Shown here one piece after another: positions 1 through 12,323 of a stretch of 64,000 nt of DNA. A model generated the notes under the pieces. That model ran no database searches. It was not told the DNA's origin and saw only the letters and a list, made by a program, of their open reading frames with translations. Every line of letters begins with the position of its first letter. Within the stretch, counting starts at the first letter, position 1. The translations under genes were made by a program, and so were the position numbers. Source of the DNA: Panagrolaimus kolymaensis (taxonomy: Eukaryota > Nematoda > Chromadorea > Rhabditida > Panagrolaimidae); NCBI GenBank assembly GCA_028622995.1, contig JAJQJQ010000007.1, positions 4,092,001-4,156,000 of the forward strand, in the 5' to 3' direction.

Positions 1-2
1 AA

Positions 3-410
3 ACAATAGAAACTTTGATTCTAAATGGATTTTTCATTCATGAAGGTTATGGAATTTTTCCTGTTTTCAATATTCATTTTGAAACCCTTTACAACGAAGC
101 TGAATCATCATCTGATGGAGAACTGAAGAAAATCATTGATAAAGTTTCAAAATGTTTAGAAGTGTATAATGAAAATGCAAAATTTGGAAGAAATCTTTTT
201 CAAGAACAATTTGAACCATATTTTTGGAGGCACTGCCATGATCAAACACTCTTTTGGGGACTTCGAAAGATTTCAACTAAAGCCTTTCTTCAACAAATGG
301 CAAAACCCATTACGATCGAATCTTTTAATCAAACCAATTTCCCTTTTTCCAACAAATCAAGTTTGTCGATTGTTTTAAATATCCTAAAAACAATGTTTCC
401 ACTTTTTTAG
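3..410 (+). other. Possible upstream coding exon(s) at the window edge
   Basis: A frame open from the left edge to 410 has codon use like the genes around it (acidic and aromatic residues, no low complexity). It overlaps a second open frame at 169-378. I cannot join either cleanly to the JMJD5 exon that follows. The frame used by that exon is open back to a TAA at 326-328 and includes a short PH-like helix with the motif LVCDDENTKLKW. This stretch could be the 5' part of the JMJD5 gene interrupted by an unrecognised intron or frameshift, or the 3' end of a preceding gene cut by the window edge. No function is assigned. Confidence 0.3.
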
Positions 411-442
411 TTTGCGATGATGAAAACACAAAGTTAAAATGG

Positions 443-1703
443 ATGGCAAAAATCTTTTCAACGGTTAAATGTCGCTTAAATGCTTGCTTAAATACCCAAG
501 CTTTTGCTGAAACTCCACAACAATATCGTCAATTATTTGCAGCAAGTTGTCATGAAGTGGCAAAATTTTTAATTGCCAATGGTAAAATAAAAGAAGCATT
601 GGGGATTTTGGATGAAGGCATTATGAAAGGGATTCAATTTGACGATAATAATCTTGGAAAATTAGCCCTTCTACTTTCATCCCGTCTTCCAGCGTTGTCG
701 AAAGTTCAAATATGTATCGACGATTCCTATCCAGAACCTCGATCTCAAATCAATTCTCATCCAGTTATTTCAGTAAATCCACCATCACTTGAAGAGTTTT
801 TACAGTATCTCGATAAACCAGTAGTTATCAAAAACTTTGTTAAACATTTTCCACTTTATGAATTTTTCGAGTGGGTTCTTTTTTAATCCATTGTTTTAAA
901 TTATGTCTAATTTCAGTTTTGATTATCTCAATAATATCCATGGTTACCGAAGAGTTCCCATTGAATTTGGTTCTTCATATGCTGGTGACGATTATTCACA
1001 GCAAATTGTTAGTATTCATGAATATTTACGTGACTTTCTTACATTAAAGGTTTGTTATTTTTTAAACTTCTAAAGTGCGTGTTTTTGCTTTTACACCGCG
1101 TTAAATTTTAATTTAAAAGTTTTTTTTAAAAATTCATTATAGTTAAACGTGGCAACTAACCGTAGTCATTTTTTATGTATTTTTTATGTATTTTTTAACA
1201 ATTAAAATTTTAAGGATTCCCCAAAGGCTTATCTTGCTCAACATAGCCTTTTAGATCAATTGGATTTACTCGATTCTGTTCCCATTCCTGATTATGCTAG
1301 TCTCATATCCTCCGATCAAGATCCATTAGTTAATGTATTTATTGGACCTTCAGGCACCATCTCTCCATTACATTTTGATCCACGTTCAAATTTCTTTTGT
1401 CAAGTATGTAACAGATATCATTTTGTCTTTATTGTCCTTCACTTTTAGATACGAGGTCGAAAATTTGTAAGAATGGTAAATCCAAAATATGCTGACAATG
1501 TTTATCTAAATCCTGATCCAATGTATGCGAATAGCAGTTTAACAGATTTTGAAAAGCCAGATTTTGAAGAATTTCCACAATTAAAAAATATCGTATTCGA
1601 AGATGTCACGCTTGAAGAAGGAGATTGCCTGTTTATGCCAGCAAAATATTTCCATTTAATGCGAAGTCTTTCACCAAGTATTTCTGTTTCAATTTGGATT
1701 TGA
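443..1703 (+). CDS. jmjd-5: JmjC-domain oxygenase, JMJD5/KDM8 family (5' end uncertain)
   Basis: Four exons are readable: 443-870, 917-1049, 1215-1403 and 1449-1703 (334 aa from the first Met in frame; the true start may lie upstream). Together they match the JMJD5/KDM8 layout: an N-terminal helical region, then the C-terminal JmjC barrel. Visible hallmarks are YLAQHSLLDQ, the cosubstrate-site segment GPSGTISPLHFDP with the HxD iron ligands, GRKFVRMVNP, and the distal iron ligand His in PAKYFHLMRSL just before the C-terminal SISVSIWI strand. The family are Fe(II)/2-oxoglutarate oxygenases. Animal JMJD5 is a nuclear hydroxylase or protease-like regulator whose histone demethylase role is disputed. 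The 917 exon follows TTTCAG; the 1215 exon uses an AAG acceptor. All residues expected for metal binding are present, so the enzyme looks intact. Confidence 0.85.
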
Positions 1704-4700
1704 ACAATTTTAGCAGCCACAAGTGTTTTATTGAATGCGTTTTTTGAACAATACAAATTTTTTTTTGTAATTCTTGAAATTTTATCGAACCATAAAGAAT
1801 TAAAGTTATTGAAGTTAATTGAATCTGACAGACCCAAATATGTAATAATATTAGCTTATTTTTATTGAATTTTTTGAAATTAACAGACTCGTTGGAGATG
1901 CGACTTCGTTTGAATCGATTACTCAATTCATTTATTTTTATTGGCAAACATGTTTTATCCACGAATAAAATATGCTGCCTTGTAATTATTTTTTTTACTA
2001 ATTATTTTGGATAAGAAAGAAAAATGAGTTGCAATTTTCTAAAATTGTTTTGACTATTCAAAAGTAAAAGTTGTCAAACTATTGATACAACAGATGAAAA
2101 AAAAGAGAAGAAACAAAGATGAAATTTGAGAAGCCACCAAGCAAGCAACTTGAGGCAACAGCAACCCCAGCGAAAAAAAGAATGAAAAGAAGAAGCTCAT
2201 TATTACATTGCGCAAAAATTATTTGCTTTGTTGATTGAAAAAGGAAGGGTTTAACATAAGAAAAGGAAACCCATTTTTTTGTTTGGTGCTTCTTTAAAAT
2301 TTTTAGAAAATGCTTTATAGTTTTTTGTTTGGTTCAAAAACTATTAACGCCATAGGCGATGAAGAAGAAAAAAAAGAGAGAAAAAGAGGTGACCGAAAGC
2401 GGCGAAGTGTTATTATTATTATTTGTTGGTTGGAGAAAAGCATTATGTATCCTTTCTTCCGCTTTTTATATTTCGTAAAGTTGTTTCCTTTTTTCTTCTT
2501 CTTTTTTGGATGCTGACCAGAAAAAAAAAGAAAATGTTGTTTTGAAGCTTTTAAAATTGAATTGCTTGCTAGTTAAAATTGCAAATTGAGTAACTCATAT
2601 AGGGAAATAAAACAGATGTTACAATTTTTTTGTTTTATCTAAGAATGTCTAATAAAGAATAGTGAGCATTTGGTATAAAAACATTTTATTAAGGTAGGGA
2701 GAAATAAGTATTTGTAATCAATAACCGTAAACTTTTTACGAATTGAATTTTCTCATAGTTTTAATAGTTTTTTTTGTAAGAGTCCAAACAATTAAAACAA
2801 TTCCCGATCAACTTTTTAAAAAATCGAGGAGTTGATTTTCCACTTTTTTCTCCATGAATATTTTACTACTTTTCTTCGTTCATTTATACTTTTTTCTTTT
2901 TTCTTGCTGCTTTTTTCTTTTGCATGACAGCCGAAATGAAAAACCACCCTCGAGCATCACACAATTCGTCACAAACACTTACTTTTTTTTTACCCGTTGA
3001 ATGAAGAGAGCAGCTCCGATCTGATCGCAAAAAAAAATTTTGTTGGTTGAGATTTGTCCCTTTTCAAAAAAAAAATGTTGCTTTTAATCTTCTTTTTTTT
3101 CACTCTTTCTCATTGCTTTGTTCTTCAAACATTTATCGCTTTTAAAGCCAGTTCGACGAAACATAGGAGAGAGAAAGAAAATATATAATCTATCTATCCT
3201 TAAAGATTTGCTTTCTCTTGAGCAATAGAAAAAAACTTTTGGGAAAATGAAATTTCATGCATTTTCGTACTACTGCGCAAAGTTTTTTTTGTACAAACAA
3301 TTGTTTTTTTATTCATTCATTTTTTCAAAAAAACTTTATTATTAACGATTTTTTTGCTTGATTTTTTGTCATCAGACCTTTTTTCATTATCGCGTGGTTA
3401 TTAATTTTCACATCAATTGATAAACCCATAGATTTAGCAAATATGCTGATGAAAACAATCCTTTGAACTTTTTCCACTCCAGTCAAGTCAATCAGGATTG
3501 AACCAGGGTTGTTTTCATTTTCTAACAGCGGCCAATTTTAATGATATATGTCCCGCGGCTTGTCACTTTTTTTTCACCTATGTTTTAAACCAACCAATGG
3601 TTAAAAAAAAGTCAAAGGTGATGGAAGAAGGACCCAACTGTTTTCTTTCTTTCTATTTTCATTTTCTTTTCATTACTCTTGTTTTTTTCTTCTGTCATCT
3701 GTGAGATGGTGGGACATCTTTTGCTTACCTATAATGGAACATAAAAACTTTTAAACCAAAAAAGAAAATTGAGTTCGTTTGCGCAATTAAAAAAAGTAAA
3801 AAAATTTTTTTGAGTAGTCTGTTATTGAATAAGAAGATGATGGAGAAAGAAAAGGATTCCGTTATACGTATGTATGTGCGTTGTTTTCATTTCGACCAGT
3901 TGTTTTTAGTAACATTTTTTTTTGAAAGCTGAAAGCTATTCATTCAGCGTCCAGCTCCCAATTTTAATATTATCATTTGCTGATAAAGTATTAAATAATA
4001 AAATTAAGTCAAGTTGATCCTTCTTTTTTTTTACAGAAAACCATTTCTCGCTTCGTCACTTTACTTAATTTTTACTGTACAACTTACACTAGTTTACCTT
4101 CCTTATTTTTCACGTTTAATCCTAACTAATATTTTTAAATGACCCGTATGTATTTACCTATTATACTGCTGCCCTTTTCTAACCTCTCAGAACCATCATT
4201 GAGTAAAGAAAATCAATTTTTATCGATGCTTTGCTTTCTTTATTGCTCGTCTCATTATCATCCTCATCGTCTTCGTCCGCATCCATTTTTAGCACCAACC
4301 GCTTTTATCCATTTCATCGTTTCGTTGCGGTCATTTCCTTCCTTCACTTTTTTTTCATCGATGAAGAAAAATTCCCTTCGCGCAATTGCGTGTCCCGTTT
4401 TCTTCCGGACTATTGTTCTGTGAGGGTTATTTTTTTCTTTAGCAACCAAAAAATAGCCGCAATTATTTACGAGCCTTTAAGAAACGATGGCCTCTCTCTC
4501 TATCCATTCCTCCTTCATTTTGCTTAAAAAATAATCCAATTACATTTTTCCGTTGTTGTTAAACCCAAAAAATGAGGGAAAATATTTTTGTTGAAGGTTT
4601 TTCTTCGGTGCCCTTGAAAATCTCCGTTCGAAATTAGTTTTTTTTGTACGCTAAATAAAATTATCCTAAAATATTGTTTTTTAGTTTATTGGTTGACCTC

Positions 4701-4883
4701 ATTTTTGGAAGGCAAAGTTTAACAACGACTAAAAAATATTTTATCGCTGCTTAAAAGTGCCATTTTACAAATTCGGGTTATTACCGGTGCCTTTTATCAA
4801 AATATAAAATATTTTGTGATGAAGTTTTAAAGTTTATTAATTTTAATTAGTTGTTGTGAATTTCATTTGTCTTTATTTCAATT
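1704..4883. other. Long A/T-rich intergenic region, no gene recognised
   Basis: About 3.2 kb of homopolymer-rich sequence with only short open frames that read as low-complexity K/F/S strings on both strands. I see no conserved protein segment, RNA gene or ordered repeat. The right end presumably holds the promoter of the membrane-protein gene that starts at 4884. Confidence 0.6.
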
Positions 4884-7787
4884 ATGGCTAGTCCAATAAT
4901 TCAACAGCATGCTCGTTGGGCGAGATTTTGTCATGCTAGTCAACTTGTTCTTTGCCTCATGTGGTTTTCTGCATGTTTATTAATGTATTGGCATGCTCCA
5001 TCATTTCAAGTAAGCTTTTACTTTAAAATTTAAAGAATGAAAAAAGTGATTTTGTTAATCACGAAAAAATATTTTGTATCAGATGGTAAACTTCTAATAT
5101 CTGAAAATCTCAAAGATTTTTTATGTCTGATTTTATTTTGGTCATTAAAAATTATACTTCTAAAAACTAATTCTCAGATTACATTCTGATTCAAAATTCG
5201 TTTAATTTTTACAATCATTTTTTATAAAAGCACTTTTTTTTCTTTGCAAACAATGCATACCTTTCTCTTTATCAAACCATAATAAAAAAACCTGTCAGAT
5301 ATTATTGTTTACTTTCTTTTAAACTAATATAAAAAATTAACCTGATTTTTGTGCTTTTTACTCTCTTTTTTATTATTATTGTTTGTGTTTTTTTTCAAAA
5401 TCAAATAAGAAACCTAAACTCTATTGACCATTTTTTTATTACAATGACGCCGCTATAATGGATTTAGGAAAAAAAGTTTTTTTTACGATGAAAATCCATT
5501 AGCACTTTTTCTTTCTTTCGTTGACCCCGATAAAAAATATTTTAAGAAAAGCATTAAAAAATAAAAAGTTGCAAACACCTACAGTATATCAAAAAATAAA
5601 TAAATTTTTTAGGTTGAACAATTATATGATTGTAGATGGCATTTATCTTGTCTTTTAATCAGCGCAGGATTTGGAATTTTATTTATGAAATGTCCAAGTC
5701 CATTATTATTTGCTGGAACATTTGTAGCAGCTCAATATTCGCTAGTTTATTCATTTTTAAGTTTAGTCATTTATGGAGTTGATAGTTTAATGATAATAAA
5801 TGGGCAGCCAAATAATGCTAATGTAAATGCTGATTTTACTCCTTACTTAAAGCTAGCGGCTGTTTTAATAGTTCTTTCTGCATTTGGACTTGGAATTTCG
5901 TTGATTTATATTCATCGATTGTATTTAATTGGATGGGAAATGGCTGCTCCAAAAGGAATTAATAATTCAAGATCAATTCAAATTTTCTCTGCTTTACACG
6001 TATGTTTTGCTTTATTCACAATGTACGTGGTGGAAGAATTAACCCCATTCAAAACATGGTATATTCGCGTTTATATGGTTCATGAATTTAGTTGTTCGTT
6101 ACTTTCCCTTTCACTCGCAGTTTTACAAATCACTGCGTTGGTTCATTCAAATTCAATAATGCTTAAAGCAATTTTTATTGCAAACCTTTGTCAATTTGTT
6201 CAAGAACTTCATATTGGAACCACAGCATTTTACACAGCTTTTTATATTAGAAAACTAGTATCCGCTGCACAAATAACTGATTTTTTCTTTCGTCAAATTA
6301 TAATTATTTTAAATCTTGTGGCACATTTATGTCGAATGGCCATGTGCGCTTCAACTGCATGGATCATAGCTCCAGTAATATGGGAATCAATTATAAATCT
6401 TCGAGTTCAACGTAAAGTTGATCGCAATCGTCTCACGGCCAATCAAGATCTTGCAATGGCGATGGCGAAAGAGAATCGATGGCTTCTAATGATTGCTGCA
6501 TGGGTTGCTGTAATAGCTGTGGGACATTTTGCTTTGAATATGACATATGTAATCCTTGATTCTATTATGGAAGCTCTCGTAATTGCTGCAGGAACTTCAT
6601 TCCTATTTTCTATTTTAGTTTTTATATCAATTATTATTTATCTTCGAAAACGATATCGGTTAGCTCTAATTTTTGGAGCTTATTGCACTTTGAATCTTTT
6701 TATTTCGGCTTCATTACTTGTCGCAAGTTTTATTCAAGATATTATTTTTGGACAAAAAGGACCTAAACCTAAATATACTCTTCTATACATAGCTGATATA
6801 AGTTTAGCAATTATTACGGTAATTGTTTCAACACAAGTTTTAAAATTCTGTACACGAACTTTGTTGGAAACTTATACTTTAACAAAGCAACCAACAGCCG
6901 TAACTAAAGCTGTGAGAATTTTGCGTCATATTGGATTATTTAGCTTACTTACAGTTGGTTTGGAATTTGTTCTTTTATTAGAGGTAAAATATTTTGTCTT
7001 TTTTTGGAATTTCTTAAACAACGTTATTTTTTTAGTTGAGAATCGAAGCAATGGCGGCACATTTGAGTATGACCAGTAGCATTCATGATTGGCTAATTAC
7101 AGCTGTTCAAAGTTTATTCCTTTATTGGGTGACCAAATACGAAAGATATCAATGCACATTGTTAATTTTAATTTTTCAAGTAAAAAATTTAAATTTAGTT
7201 TTAGGATAAAAAAATTAAAGAATTTTTAGCTTGCAAACGTTTCACTTGTCACGTTGGATTTGCTTGCCCAACAAACAGATTTAATTCAAATGCTTATCAC
7301 TATTTTATTCCAACATGGTGAAATGGCTTCCAAACTTAAAACTACAATACCTTCATTTCCCATTGATCATTTTATTATTATTTTGGTAAACCTTCTTTGC
7401 TTATAAAAATCACGATAAATCTAATTTAAATTTGTTTTTTAGATTCTTCATTTCCTTCAAATTGCTCAATGGTTTTTGACAGTATTTGCTCTTGCAATTT
7501 CAATTTATATTATCGATAATGTTGTTCAAGATGATAGCGTCAAATCCAACGATAATCATGAAATATCAATTCTTGGTATGGATATTGGTAGCGCTGAAGC
7601 TGGTCCTTCCACATCCAATAAGCAGCCTCATCAACAACAACAATCAAATGGAACTCATTCATTTGAAAATACTCTATTCAATGATCCACTTGCAATGAGT
7701 CGTTTACCTAATCTTGAAAAAGAAGATGGAACAGAAATGGAAGATATTACGGTTGATGTTCCATTAGATGACCCAAAAAAGCCTTAA
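4884..7787 (+). CDS. Multi-pass membrane protein, unrecognised family
   Basis: Five exons: 4884-5009, 5613-6983, 7036-7179, 7230-7385 and 7443-7787, giving 713 aa with consistent phases. From residue 15 on there are about 12 to 14 hydrophobic segments with short loops, for example LVLCLMWFSACLLMYW, WLLMIAAWVAVIAVGHFAL and FIIILILHFLQIAQWFLTVF. The C-terminal roughly 90 residues are hydrophilic, with a short poly-Gln patch and acidic stretches, and look cytosolic. The helix count is compatible with a transporter, channel or otopetrin-like protein, but I find no diagnostic motif and name no family. The first intron is 603 nt, far longer than the others (50-57 nt), and could hold regulatory sequence. 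The gene is convergent with the ABCG gene, leaving 312 bp between stop codons. Confidence 0.8.
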
Positions 7788-8099
7788 GAAAATTAAAGGA
7801 AAAAGAAAATAAGGGTTAAATCACTCAAATCCAAAATAAAACTAGTCCGGGTGCAATTCAACAATAAATGCTTTTCAAGAAAATTATGTAAAAATGAAAT
7901 TTGTTAATAATCAGTTTTTTATATAGAAAATGATGACAATAAAAAAAAGTTAATAATTTTCTTAGCAATTCACAGTATCCCATTTTGTAGCAGGTATCAC
8001 CAATTAGTTTTCATCTCAATTAATTTTTTTCAATCAAAAGAAAAAATAAACACTTATTGTACTTAGTGACAAAACAAAAATCAAATTAAAATTCATAAA
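7788..8099. other. Shared 3' spacer between convergent genes
   Basis: 312 bp of A/T-rich sequence between the two stop codons. AATAAA-like hexamers occur on both strands (for instance around 7836, 7863 and 8045), as expected for two overlapping or adjacent 3' UTRs. Nothing else is seen. Confidence 0.5.
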
Positions 8100-10315
8100 T
8101 TAGCGATTTCTACGAACTCTGATATTCAATCCAATATAACCAATAATGTAAAAGGAGATGGTAAATGCAAACATAGCAATGATGTCAAACCAAAATGAAT
8201 TTGGGTCGAAAGCAAATTCTTTTAAAACTTCATCAGCATTTGAATATGGTGTATTATCAAAAGTGGTACCATTAACTTTTTTCCATTGATTAATTGTCAT
8301 TGCTTCGAAACCAAACCTAATAATGTATAAATATATCAAATAGTAACAAGAAATCACTGTATAAAACGAAAACACAACCAGTTATCGCTTTTTATTCTAA
8401 AAATATTAGAGGCTTACTTGAACCAACTCAAATATTGAGTCCAACTAATCCAAGGTGGAAGTGCATCAACATTGGCATAAAGGCCACCGGTAAGAGATAA
8501 AACAGTTAAAACTGGACCAGCAATTGAAATGGCAACGGCATATGATGGACTCACGGTGGAAAGCATCACCCCAAATGCTGCAGCAGATTGTTCGACGAGG
8601 ATTCCAATACAAATATGAACGACGAATGCCCAAAAATTTGGTGCAAGTCCAATCATCCAATAAGCAAGTGTCAACATAAAAACTCCATCAAGTATAAAAA
8701 TAGGCAGATATGAAATCACGCGAGCGATAAAATAAGCAGAAACATCATATAATCCATCAAAATGTTCTCGAACAAGAAGAGGGAAATCGTTTGGCATAAA
8801 AGTAAGGATTCCAAAAAGAGTAGAATAGGTTAACTGAAGAATAATAACAAATATTTTGGAGGATCTTAAAGAAATTTACAATAACTCACTTCTCCAACAA
8901 GGTAAAATAAAGCTCCATTGACGTTTTGAATACCATAATCTTTTTTATCCAAAGTATGGAAGTACAATAACCCGACGAATAACCCCATAACAAATTTTTG
9001 AATTAATTTTGCACGAGCCAAACCCGGGTTTCTTTTGTTATCGATGATAAATCTTCGAAGAAGTAGCCTTACTTGCGTGAACCAAGAAGCACCTCGATGT
9101 GATATTTTTACCCATTCATCAGCTCCATGACCATTGAAACTTTTGAGATCTTTATATATTTCTCTTGTTTGAGGTGATTCGGTAAAAGCTTTAGTAACTT
9201 TGTGAACTCGTTCAAGAGTGGCTTCTTCATTGCCATTTTGGCGATCAATTGCGAGCATATCAATGATAAAATCAGCTGGATTGTAATCATCGGGACAAAC
9301 AAAGCCCAAAGAATCAAAGAACGGTAATACATCGTGTGGGGTTCCAAAATAAGCCAATTGGCCATCGCCAAGAAATATTATCTACAATGAGCGATGTTAA
9401 ATATGTAAGTTTTTTATATTCCTAAAGCTATCACAAAAATCCAAAGATAACTAAAACAAACTTTGTCAAGGGCATTGAAAATGCTGGATGAAGGTTGGTG
9501 TATTGTGCAAACAATAGTGCGACCGTCTTTGGCTAACTTTTTCAAAGTATTCATTAAAGCTTGAGCCAAATGGGAATCTAACCCTGTAGTAGGTTCATCA
9601 AGGAAGAGAATGGATGGATTGTCTAACAATACGCTTGCAACCATAAGTCTCTTAGCTTCACCACCTAAAAACCCATAGTTTCTTATATTTTTAAAGGAGT
9701 ATACTAACCTGAAATACCCTTTTTAATTCCACTTAAACCAATAATCGAATCCCGGCATTTTGTTAACCCAAGTTCATCCATAACTTCAATAACGCGTCTA
9801 TTAATATCGCGAGAAGGAAGACCAGCAAGTCGTAATCCTGCTTGAATCATTAAATGTTCATAAACTGTCAAAGTTGGCATAAACATTTCATCTTGCTGAA
9901 CATAACCACTAACATCACCTATTTTGACGTCCAAGGAACCACCAACAATAATTTCACCCGATACATTTAACCCTTTCAAATTCCTCCCCATCAATGAATT
10001 CAATAATGTTGTTTTTCCAGCTCCACTAAAAGATTCATGAAGGTTAAAAGCGAGGAAAATAAACTAAAACTACCTTGCGCCCATTAATGCAACAACTTCT
10101 TTTGGTAAAGCCTTTCCATTAATATTATTAAGGATTACATTATGAGTTGGTTTTTCACGTGTAACACAAATATTACGCCATGCCAAAGTCATTGGGGTAA
10201 CTTCATGAAGAAATCCTTTTGAAGAATAATGTATAGATTTCGATGAGCTTTCTTTACTTCCTCTGTTTGGAAGAAGAGCATCTTTTTCTTCGCGTTGACG
10301 GCTCGATGGTGGCAT
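8100..10315 (-). CDS. ABC transporter, ABCG (White-type) half-transporter
   Basis: Six exons on the minus strand: 10315-10074, 10025-9709, 9664-9462, 9381-8890, 8833-8418 and 8316-8100 (628 aa, a normal length for an ABCG half-transporter). Order is nucleotide-binding domain first, then membrane domain, which defines ABCG. The Walker A motif LMGASGAGKTTLLN is created across the first splice, and the Q-loop segment is SGYVQQDEMFMPTLTVYEHL. The signature SGGEAKRL is also spliced (exons 2/3). Walker B ILFLDEPTTGLDS and the H-loop TIHQPSSSIF follow. The membrane half carries about six helices ending in a short basic tail, NIRVRRNR. Half-transporters dimerise and export lipids, sterols or pigment precursors; the substrate is not predictable. 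The start at 10315 (MPPSSRQ) is chosen; an in-frame Met at 10387 adds a hydrophobic stretch and seems less likely. Confidence 0.9.
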
Positions 10316-10837
10316 ATTTATTTGAAGAATATGTAACAATAAAATAATGTTAAACTGAAGCAATGAATAATATAGTTGGACCACCATTCAATTCTCCCGC
10401 ATTTTTCTTATCAGTTTAGGTCAAATTTTATCGAGGAAAAAAAGACAGATTTTTCAAATCATAAAACATTGGGATGTCAACTAACGATATGAAGATGTCC
10501 CGAAAAAAAGTTTTACACACAACATAAAAAAATATTACCTTTAGTTAACCGCAACATCATATGATAAAGTTTAACAAAGATGACATACATGAATACCTAG
10601 CTGTTGCTTGTTCCTCGCTTTCAGTTTATGTACAACATGAATATGACCCAATTTTGCTGATTTGGAAAAACAAAAGGATCCACCAAATATTTCAAGTTCA
10701 TCTGGACATGAAAGCGTTGCACCGCTAATGTTTTAAATTGTTCTCTTTATATTGATTTTAAAATATTCAATGGTAACAAAAGGCTATTATTACTTTCATT
10801 TTAAAATGGAAAAAATGCATTCGTAATAATAAAAACT
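10316..10837. other. Upstream region with an ORF-like island
   Basis: Mostly A/T-rich sequence upstream of the ABCG gene. At about 10560-10733 base composition becomes balanced and both strands read openly. The plus strand has a complete 55-codon ORF (Met at about 10560, ending KALHR). The minus strand reads an exon-like block from about 10732 to 10605, bordered by TTAG and GGTATTC, containing CPDELEIFGGSFCF. Neither is recognised. It may be a small gene or a remnant. Confidence 0.35.
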
Positions 10838-11451
10838 TTAGTTATTATAGTAATTTTCGGCATTTGACTTCTTCTTAAGCTTAATTCGACTTGGTGAAAG
10901 ACTTCGAAGACCATTAGCAGGTGCACCATCAGAAGGTTGTTTGGGAGATGTTGAAGGTTTTGCATTTTTATCATCAGCTTTCTTAGCTTTATCTGGTACA
11001 GAAAATACACTAGGACGATTCTAAAAATACATATACATAAATAGAAAAGATTCATTGATAACGGTATATATAAATAACTTACAAGTTTTCATTTCACATT
11101 TAAAAGCGATGCACTATATGCAGCTTGACCATCTTCCCATTCCCGTTCAGAACAAGGCGCAAGAAATTCTCCACCAGATTCAGCAGGAGATTCAGGAGGT
11201 GATGATGGAGCGCTTTTATATGCAGGTGTTTCATGACTTCGACGATTCTTTTTCTTATGCTTTTTTTCCTTCTTTTTTGAATGAGATTTTGAATCTTTTT
11301 TTGGTGACTTCTTATTTTTTGGACTTTTCTTTTCCTTTTATTTTTCCACCTTTTTGATTTCTTTTTTTGAAACAGTTTCTGATATTGATTTTGAAGAATC
11401 TGGAGTTTTTTCTTTTCCACTATTGTTTTCAGCCGTGATTTTATTGCTCAT
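10838..11451 (-). CDS. Small Lys/Ser-rich protein, possibly interrupted
   Basis: Two exons are readable on the minus strand: 11451-11098 (Met 11451, MSNKITAENN) and 11020-10838, ending SNAENYYNN. The product is highly basic (runs of K with S/P, KSPKNKKSPKKDSKSHSKKK), with a more ordered segment EREWEDGQAAYSASLLN and a C-terminal SPSRIKLKKK. This resembles nuclear or RNA-associated low-complexity proteins, but no family is recognised. An in-frame TAA at about 11340 interrupts the first exon while the same frame continues on both sides. It disappears if a 39-nt intron (GTTTCA..AAG) is removed. The donor after LLN is GTGAAA, which is weak. Either a real gene with one more short intron or a decaying one. 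Confidence 0.4.
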
Positions 11452-11702
11452 AAAATTTGATTTCTCGAATCATTGTTCTTTTTTATTTTTTTTATGGTTT
11501 ACTCAGCAATATCTTTATATCTTAATTCATAAATTTATGAAACTTGGCTTAGCGTGTTATGCTGACAAAGACAGTTATGCGAGTGAAAGATATATACCCG
11601 ATTTTTTGTTTCTAGTTTAGGTACCGGCAAGCAAAAAATGAAGTTTCTTTGTTTTGATGTATGGTTTAGAGGGATAGCACGTCTGCATCAAGCAATAGAA
11701 AA

Positions 11703-12045
11703 TACTGCTTTGCCTTTTTTTTCTTTCGTTGTCTCGCTGGAAAGAGTTTCTTTTGTTTTTTTGAAACGCGCAGCGAAAAAGCATGGTTTTTCATTTTGAA
11801 AAAATCTCAAATTTTGTATTAAAAAAAACTTTACAACTATGTATCTCGACATGCAGTCGGTATTTTTTTCTGATCTTACTAATTCTTAATATTCAGATCT
11901 TAATGAATATATTCGTGAAGACAGAATAAAAAAAATGAATCTTAGAAGCTCAAGCTAACCGTTTAAAAATCTGTAGAAATTTACGTTAAAAAGGTTAAAA
12001 GTCTGGCAAACCAGACAACGAAAGAAAGAAAAAGGCAAAGCAGTA
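11703..12045. mobile_element. MITE, Tc1/mariner-like, TA-flanked
   Basis: A 343-bp segment begins TACTGCTTTGCC and ends GGCAAAGCAGTA. The roughly 35-bp ends (11703-11740 and 12011-12045) are inverted repeats that continue through a C/T-rich tract to TTCTTTCGTTGTCT and its complement. Each end is a TA dinucleotide, as expected for TA target duplication by Tc1/mariner transposases. No coding capacity is present. The right arm is abutted by a perfect 6-bp hairpin, GTCTGG-CAAA-CCAGAC, at 12001-12016. Confidence 0.6.
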
Positions 12046-12323
12046 ACGGCGCTGACGTGATAGGTACTTTCAAATACGGGGAATTTAATGATAGAAGCCA
12101 AAATTAATTTTAATAAACTCCTAATTAAGATATCAAGGTTTTAATATTTACTTCTGAATTAAAAAATGGCAACGAAAAAGGTTTTCTTCCCGTTTGATTT
12201 TTTGCATGCTGCAAATGAAAAACAAGAAAAAGCGACATTTTTTACTTGCCCAGGGCTCGATAGCTGCGAACACGCACTAACTGCAAATTAGCTGCGAATT
12301 TTTTTAACGGGGAGCAGGTAGTG

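Noticed and set aside
380..445. PH-domain reading of LVCDDENTKLKWMAKI at the left edge
   Set aside because: Only one helix-length match; the preceding PH strands are not in the same frame, and the segment also fits the helical N-terminus of JMJD5.
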